In this document: positions 59,735 through 64,000 of the stretch, in pieces
Layout: each line of letters begins with the position of its first letter
Numbering within the stretch: position 1 is the first letter of the stretch
Source: Paludibacteraceae bacterium
GTDB taxonomy: Bacteria > Bacteroidota > Bacteroidia > Bacteroidales > Paludibacteraceae
Direction of reading: 5' to 3'
Assembly (NCBI GenBank): GCA_016297215.1
Contig: JAEDGZ010000002.1
Coordinates: forward strand, 1-64,000
DNA length: 64,000 nt
The notes under the pieces: model-generated
Told to the model about the DNA's origin: nothing
Database searches by the model: none
What the model saw: the letters and a program-made list of their open reading frames with translations, nothing else
Translations under genes and position numbers: made by a program

Positions 59735-60640
59735 TTATTCTGCGGTAGCAGGAGCGGGGAAGGTGAAGCCATCGTAGGAAGCAACGCCATCCTTTACTAC
59801 GTCAACAGACAGAGGCACATTCTCGCCATTAGCCCAAGTTTGAGTACTATCTGCGCCTAGTACGAACACCTTGAAGCAGAAGTAATCGGGCACAAAGTCC
59901 TCATACTCGTAAACAACAGCGGTAGCATCGTCACTTACTTTAGTCATAACGCGTTTGCTGTCGCCCCAAGATTCCTCTTTAAAGTTACCAGTCAGCACTA
60001 CATCACCGGCAGGGATAGGCAGAGTGTCAATCTTGTTGAGCGTGATTTGGAACTTGTAAGGACCAGCAGGCATAAATACTACGCTCGGGTCAACAGACCA
60101 ACCTTTTACTTCGAAGAAAACAACAGCATTATCAGCAGCGCCCATTTTTTGGTTGTCTTTGTTGAAGTCTTTTTCGTCAGCCGGCTCATTGTCAATCATC
60201 ACACGCATACCGGTAGGTTCAACTGACCATGAGGTGTACTCATTACCTTCTGCATTTTTGCAAATAGGCATGAACTTAAATTCTGCACTTGCATCAAAAT
60301 CAACCGTAATTTGCCACCAAGTCTTGGTTCCCTCAACGCGCGTGAAACGATACAAGGAAGGATCTGCTACTTCATGAATCATTTTCCAGCTATCAGCAAA
60401 ACCACCAACGAGCCACACACCATTAGCCGTATTTTCCGGAGCACGCAGAGCAATCGTTACTTTACCAGCACCGGGGGCTGCCAATTCAGGCATTTCTTCG
60501 ATAGTAGGTTCTTCTACTACTGTAGTGTCTTGACCGTCACCACCATTGTTGGGAGTGTCAGGAGTGTTAGTAGGTTTGCAACCTACCATAGCAAGTGCTG
60601 CAACGAGCATACCTGCCAGCATAAATTTGTTTGCTTTCAT
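59735..60640 (-). CDS. surface lipoprotein of the SusCD locus (SusE/SusF-like position)
   Basis: A 301-residue lipoprotein with lipobox LAMVGC. A Pro/Asn/Asp-rich linker (TNTPDTPNNGGDGQD) leads to two beta domains; the repeated form GKVTIALRAPENTANGVWLVGGFADSWK and GDVVLTGNFKEESWGD suggests starch-binding-like modules as in SusE/SusF. It is third after susC and susD on the minus strand and likely binds the glycan at the cell surface. The glycan cannot be named from sequence. Confidence 0.8.
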   Translation of the reverse strand: MKANKFMLAGMLVAALAMVGCKPTNTPDTPNNGGDGQDTTVVEEPTIEEMPELAAPGAGKVTIALRAPENTANGVWLVGGFADSWKMIHEVADPSLYRFTRVEGTKTWWQITVDFDASAEFKFMPICKNAEGNEYTSWSVEPTGMRVMIDNEPADEKDFNKDNQKMGAADNAVVFFEVKGWSVDPSVVFMPAGPYKFQITLNKIDTLPIPAGDVVLTGNFKEESWGDSKRVMTKVSDDATAVVYEYEDFVPDYFCFKVFVLGADSTQTWANGENVPLSVDVVKDGVASYDGFTFPAPATAE

Positions 60641-60792
60641 TTGATTGAAAAATTTTGTTTGTTAATAATTGATTGTTGATTTATTGAAACAATAATGTCC
60701 GTCAGTTATGACCAGTAGCGGTCTCGCCGGTCGGTATTGTTTTTTCTTTATTTAGTAAGCGGGGCGGGGTATTCTTACAGTGCCTCCTTGAG

Positions 60793-60822
60793 AGCAGGCG
60801 GGGACGCCTGCGCACCCGAACA
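60793..60822. repeat. palindromic element A (A1 form), between susD and the lipoprotein
   Basis: GCAGGCGGGGACGCCTGCGC then ACCCGAACA. Located in the middle of the operon mRNA. Confidence 0.9.
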
Positions 60823-60864
60823 GCCTGCTCATCCGAATAGGAGGTGATGTGTCTAAGTGGCGGG

Positions 60865-62640
60865 TTACTTATCGGTAGAGTAACCGTCGTTTTGCGACCA
60901 CAATCCGCCGGAGGTCTCAATCATCTTACGCGGGATGGGGAACCAGTCGCGGTGGTTGTCTGCCTCAACAGGTTTGAAGAGCCATGCACCTTTAGCGAAC
61001 TTGTTGAATCGAATCAAGTCGCGGCGTCGAAGCATCTCCCAAGCGAACTCGCGTCCGCGCTCGTCGAGCAGTTCATCCAAGTCGAGCGAAGCATAAGGTT
61101 TGCAACCTACACGAGTACGGATTTTTTGGAACTCGGGGTCAGCCAAGAGTTTGGTGCAAGTTGCGTTGTCCCCTGCTCTGAGGGCTGCCTCATACTGCAT
61201 ATAGAGCACATCGGCGTAACGGAAGAGCACAAAGTCGTTCTCACAATACTTGTTCACACCAAACTTCTCTACCTCGTACTTCAATAGGCGAGCACCATAG
61301 TTGTGCGATTCGTTACCGCTGCAGATGACCCCTTCCACAAAGGATGTGATAACCGCTTTGTTATCCAACGTGTCTTTTACCGGAACTTTCTTGCCGTTCA
61401 TTTCTTTGTAAGTGCCATCTTCATTTAGTGCCCATACGGTATCTCCGTCTATCACACGTACTTTGATAACCGGCTTATCGTCCATTACGAGGGTGTCCAT
61501 GCTGGTTTCGCTGGCATAGACAGGACCAAGGAACCAACCCCATCCGTCGCAACCGTGAGTACCTTTGATGGAGTCGCACGCTCCGCGGTGGTCAACGCCG
61601 TACTCATATTTTGCCAAGAAGTCAGGCGGGCAGCAGAAACCGTTCCATGGCTTCTCTATCAAGCCCCATGCTTTTTGGTGCATATAGTTGAGCGACAGCA
61701 TGGTGATGCGCAGTTTGTTCGCCATTTTACCTGCTACATCGCGGTAGTCGAACGATGCGTTACCGTTCTCTACGATAACGAAGATGTTCTCAAGACTGTT
61801 CTCGTTGTTGATTTTGAAATTGGTGAAGAAGTCATCCTCAATCTTGTACGATTTGGAGTCGATGATCTTTTGGCAAGCATTGACGCACAAAGTGTAGAAA
61901 TCGTCTTTCGTACTGATGCCATCTATACCGCAGTTAGCGGGTGTTACACCAAACGATTCTGCATTAAGATACAGACGCGCCAAGAGTGCATACGCCATAC
62001 CTTGTGTGCAGCGACCATAGTTCTGCGCACGATTTTCATCGGTTACAATCGGTAAGTTGACCGCTTCTGCCTCAAGGGTGGTAACCAGTTTGTTCCACAC
62101 TTCCCATGTTTCGCTTTGGGGCACATTCTCGGATGAATAGTTCTCCAAATAGGGGATGCGTCCGAAGGCATCGAAAAGGGTGTAATAGTAGTAGCAGCGC
62201 AGTACTTTCAGTTCGGCAGTGAATTGTGCGTACACCTGCGGATCTAATGAACCTTTGATTTCCTCTAACTGGGTGAGAATCTTGTTGCAGAGGATGGCAC
62301 CAGCATTGGAGTATTGCCATACGTGCTCAAACGAGAGGTCGTTAGGTGTCCACGTATGGTCGTTGAAGCCTTTCCAATAGCCGTCATCGTTCCAGTCGGA
62401 GTTGCGTTGGGGGTTGATGCACTCATCGGTAGAGAGGGTAGCAATACCCCAATAGCCCCAGTGGTCGTGCAACCATTTGACTTCCGAGTAGGCTTGTCCC
62501 ACCACCATAGCCACGTTGTCGGGGTTGGACAGCATCTCTTCGGATGTCGGTTGCCCGAAGACCTCCTCCTCCAGCATATCTTTGCAGCCGGTAGCCAATA
62601 GCGTAACTGCTGCTAATGCACAAATCAATATCTTTTTCAT
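60865..62640 (-). CDS. susD: RagB/SusD family nutrient uptake lipoprotein
   Basis: A 591-residue lipoprotein (lipobox LLATGC). KDMLEEEVFGQPTSEEM, the TPR-type helices (FEHVWQYSNAGAILCNKILTQL, ELKVLRCYYYYTLFDAFGRIPY) and the C-terminal DELLDERGREFAWEMLRRRDLIRFN block are typical of SusD. It forms the lid of the SusC transporter. Next to pectinesterases it may handle pectic oligosaccharides, which is inference. Confidence 0.95.
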   Translation of the reverse strand: MKKILICALAAVTLLATGCKDMLEEEVFGQPTSEEMLSNPDNVAMVVGQAYSEVKWLHDHWGYWGIATLSTDECINPQRNSDWNDDGYWKGFNDHTWTPNDLSFEHVWQYSNAGAILCNKILTQLEEIKGSLDPQVYAQFTAELKVLRCYYYYTLFDAFGRIPYLENYSSENVPQSETWEVWNKLVTTLEAEAVNLPIVTDENRAQNYGRCTQGMAYALLARLYLNAESFGVTPANCGIDGISTKDDFYTLCVNACQKIIDSKSYKIEDDFFTNFKINNENSLENIFVIVENGNASFDYRDVAGKMANKLRITMLSLNYMHQKAWGLIEKPWNGFCCPPDFLAKYEYGVDHRGACDSIKGTHGCDGWGWFLGPVYASETSMDTLVMDDKPVIKVRVIDGDTVWALNEDGTYKEMNGKKVPVKDTLDNKAVITSFVEGVICSGNESHNYGARLLKYEVEKFGVNKYCENDFVLFRYADVLYMQYEAALRAGDNATCTKLLADPEFQKIRTRVGCKPYASLDLDELLDERGREFAWEMLRRRDLIRFNKFAKGAWLFKPVEADNHRDWFPIPRKMIETSGGLWSQNDGYSTDK

Positions 62641-62724
62641 ATTATTTATTGCTTATAGTGTTTGTTGAACTATGAAGATTTTATCGCAGGCGCGATGTCC
62701 GCTAAATCATTTTCCAATTTCTTT

Positions 62725-62754
62725 AGCAGGCGGGGACGCCTGCGCACCCGGACA
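62725..62754. repeat. palindromic element A (A1 form), consensus copy
   Basis: AGCAGGCGGGGACGCCTGCG then CACCCGGACA. It begins at the base next to the susC stop codon and lies between susC and susD. Confidence 0.93.
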
Positions 62755-64000
62755 TTAGAGTGTCAAGTTTACGCCTACCATGACATTGCACGTGGAAGGA
62801 TAGAATCCGGAAGCGTCTATACCAGGATTCCAAACATCGGAGGTGTTCACGTCGGGGTCAATACCTGAGTAACTGCAAAGGGTAAACACATTCTCAGCCG
62901 TTGCATGGAGACGCAGCGATTGGATGTATTGGTTGTCTTTGAAGCGGAAGGTGTAGCCTACGGTGATGTTGTCTAACTTGAAGAACGAGCCATCCTCGAG
63001 GTAGTAGTCCGAGAATTTATTTTGGCGATACGCACCATTTCCCTCAGCCAACGCGTGTACATCTTTCATGAAGACGTTGCCGGCAAGCACGGCTTTGGTA
63101 GGACCGTATGCCCAACGTTTCACATTCAAGATGTCGTTGCCATAGTTGCCGCGAAAGAAGAGGGTGATATCGAGGTCGCGCCAACGGATGGTGTTGTTCC
63201 AACCATAGGTGAAAATAGGCTGCGCACGTCCGATCACTTGCAACTTGTTCTGTCCTACTTCTTTCTCGTCGCAGAGGCCATCGGCAGCATCTTCTTTGCT
63301 CCATTTCTCGTACACGAGTGCGCCATTGTTCTTCACCTCCGTAACTTTGTAGCCATAGAACGTACCTACGGATTGTCCTTCCACAATCTTCTGGGTGGTT
63401 ACGTTCGCCAAACCATTCTCCCAAACGGAGCCTGTGAGCATCTCGGAGTAGTTGAAGCCCATTTCAGGATCAGAGAGTTTCTTGATCTTGTTGTCGTTGA
63501 ATGCGATGGTGAAGGTGCTTGCCCATTCCCAGTCGCGAGTCTTCACAGGAATACCCGTCAGTGCGATTTCTATACCCTTGGAGGTAATCTCACCTGCATT
63601 AGCCAACAGTTTGTTGTACTGGTAGGGCGGTGTGGGTACATCGTACTCCCAGAGCAGGTCTTTCGTGTCGCGGTAGTAGAGGTCGATGTTACCGCTCAAG
63701 CGACTTTGCAGGAACGAGAAGTCGATACCGATATTATACTCGTATTTCTTCTCCCAGCGCAGGTCGGGGTTGGCATTGCGGGCTACACCATAGGAGGTAA
63801 TCCACTGTCCGTTGTACCAGAAAGTACCGCCTGTCTCGAGCAACTGTTTGGATTGCAGGTCAGAACCGAGGTTGTTACCCGTGATACCGAATCCAGCACG
63901 AATCTTGAGGTCTTGGCACCAGTCTTGGTCGCGCATCCAGTCCTCACCGGAGATACGCCAACCGGCGCTGACAGCGGGGAACCAGCCCCACTTGTTGTTC
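62755..64000 (-). CDS. susC: SusC/RagA family TonB-linked outer membrane protein, C-terminal part
   Basis: About 415 residues of the C-terminal barrel; the gene runs past the window edge. WGWFPAVSAGWRISGEDWM, DLKIRAGFGITGNN and LRWEKKYEYNIGIDFSFLQSRLSGNIDLYYR are signature blocks of SusC barrels, and the end LRLHATAENVFTLCSYSGIDPDVN ... VMVGVNLTL is the usual terminal strand. First gene of the operon susC-susD-lipoprotein. It transports oligosaccharides with energy from TonB. Confidence 0.95.
   Translation of the reverse strand, partial: NNKWGWFPAVSAGWRISGEDWMRDQDWCQDLKIRAGFGITGNNLGSDLQSKQLLETGGTFWYNGQWITSYGVARNANPDLRWEKKYEYNIGIDFSFLQSRLSGNIDLYYRDTKDLLWEYDVPTPPYQYNKLLANAGEITSKGIEIALTGIPVKTRDWEWASTFTIAFNDNKIKKLSDPEMGFNYSEMLTGSVWENGLANVTTQKIVEGQSVGTFYGYKVTEVKNNGALVYEKWSKEDAADGLCDEKEVGQNKLQVIGRAQPIFTYGWNNTIRWRDLDITLFFRGNYGNDILNVKRWAYGPTKAVLAGNVFMKDVHALAEGNGAYRQNKFSDYYLEDGSFFKLDNITVGYTFRFKDNQYIQSLRLHATAENVFTLCSYSGIDPDVNTSDVWNPGIDASGFYPSTCNVMVGVNLTL

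Overview
The window is a contiguous piece of a chromosome from a member of the Bacteroidales (phylum Bacteroidota), probably an uncultured, anaerobic, polysaccharide-using gut or rumen-type organism. The evidence is the gene content: type IX secretion genes (porD, porU, porV), a SusC/SusD pair, Bacteroidetes-only families (DUF4831, DUF4494, Bacteroidetes-type RNA polymerase omega), and twelve promoters of the Bacteroidetes form TTG-N20-TAnnTTTG. A family-level assignment (for example Paludibacteraceae-like) is only a guess. I see no rRNA, tRNA, CRISPR array, phage or complete insertion sequence.

Layout. 0.3-5.4 kb: DUF4831, porD, recN and rarA. 5.7-12 kb: a GH43 glycosidase, then mnmE, yicC, gmk, an alkyltransferase (ogt) and nadD. 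12-15 kb: an outer-membrane barrel, then an AT-richer DUF262/DUF1524 gene that looks like a defence nuclease acquired by transfer. 14.9-19.8 kb: apbE, bamD, omega, coaBC and a SpoIID/LytB protein. 19.8-23.2 kb (minus strand): an NhaC-type antiporter and a long-chain acyl-CoA ligase. 23.7-31.6 kb: SDR, DUF4105, a degenerate alkaline-phosphatase-like protein, DUF4494, yggS, a HAD phosphatase and pheT. 32.5-39.8 kb: a conserved type IX secretion block (FAH-like, porU, porV, ispF), then aroK and sufE. 40-49 kb: a WG-repeat lipoprotein, a TetR regulator with a visible operator, a TonB-dependent-receptor-like barrel, an alpha/beta-hydrolase fused to a transglutaminase-like domain, a methyltransferase and an AlkD-like protein. 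49.5-54.8 kb: purN, a ResB/CcsA cytochrome c assembly fusion, a tri-haem peroxidase and a U32 peptidase. 55-64 kb: a pectin region with two pectinesterases facing a susC-susD-lipoprotein operon.

The most unusual property is the repeat content. At least three families of short GC-rich palindromic elements (called A, B and C here) are scattered between genes and also sit in frame inside protein genes: DUF4831, recN, mnmE, a spoIID-like gene, the TonB-type barrel, the hydrolase/transglutaminase fusion, ccsA and the U32 peptidase. They behave like the protein-coding palindromic elements of Rickettsia. A second layer consists of tandem arrays of many different short words, mostly heptamers (AATTCAT, GTTTCAA, CTCAACT, CAGTGGT, GAAGGAT and others). 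These fill many intergenic gaps, lie directly before start codons, and enter nadD, the U32 gene and the hydrolase gene. A third layer is an AT-rich dispersed repeat of about 130 bp (called D here) and a repeated hairpin terminator.

Functional links. porD, porU, porV and bamD serve outer-membrane protein export and assembly, and probably deliver the secreted pectinesterase that carries a short C-terminal tail. CcsA attaches haem to the neighbouring tri-haem peroxidase. The pectinesterases would de-esterify pectin whose fragments the SusCD system could import.
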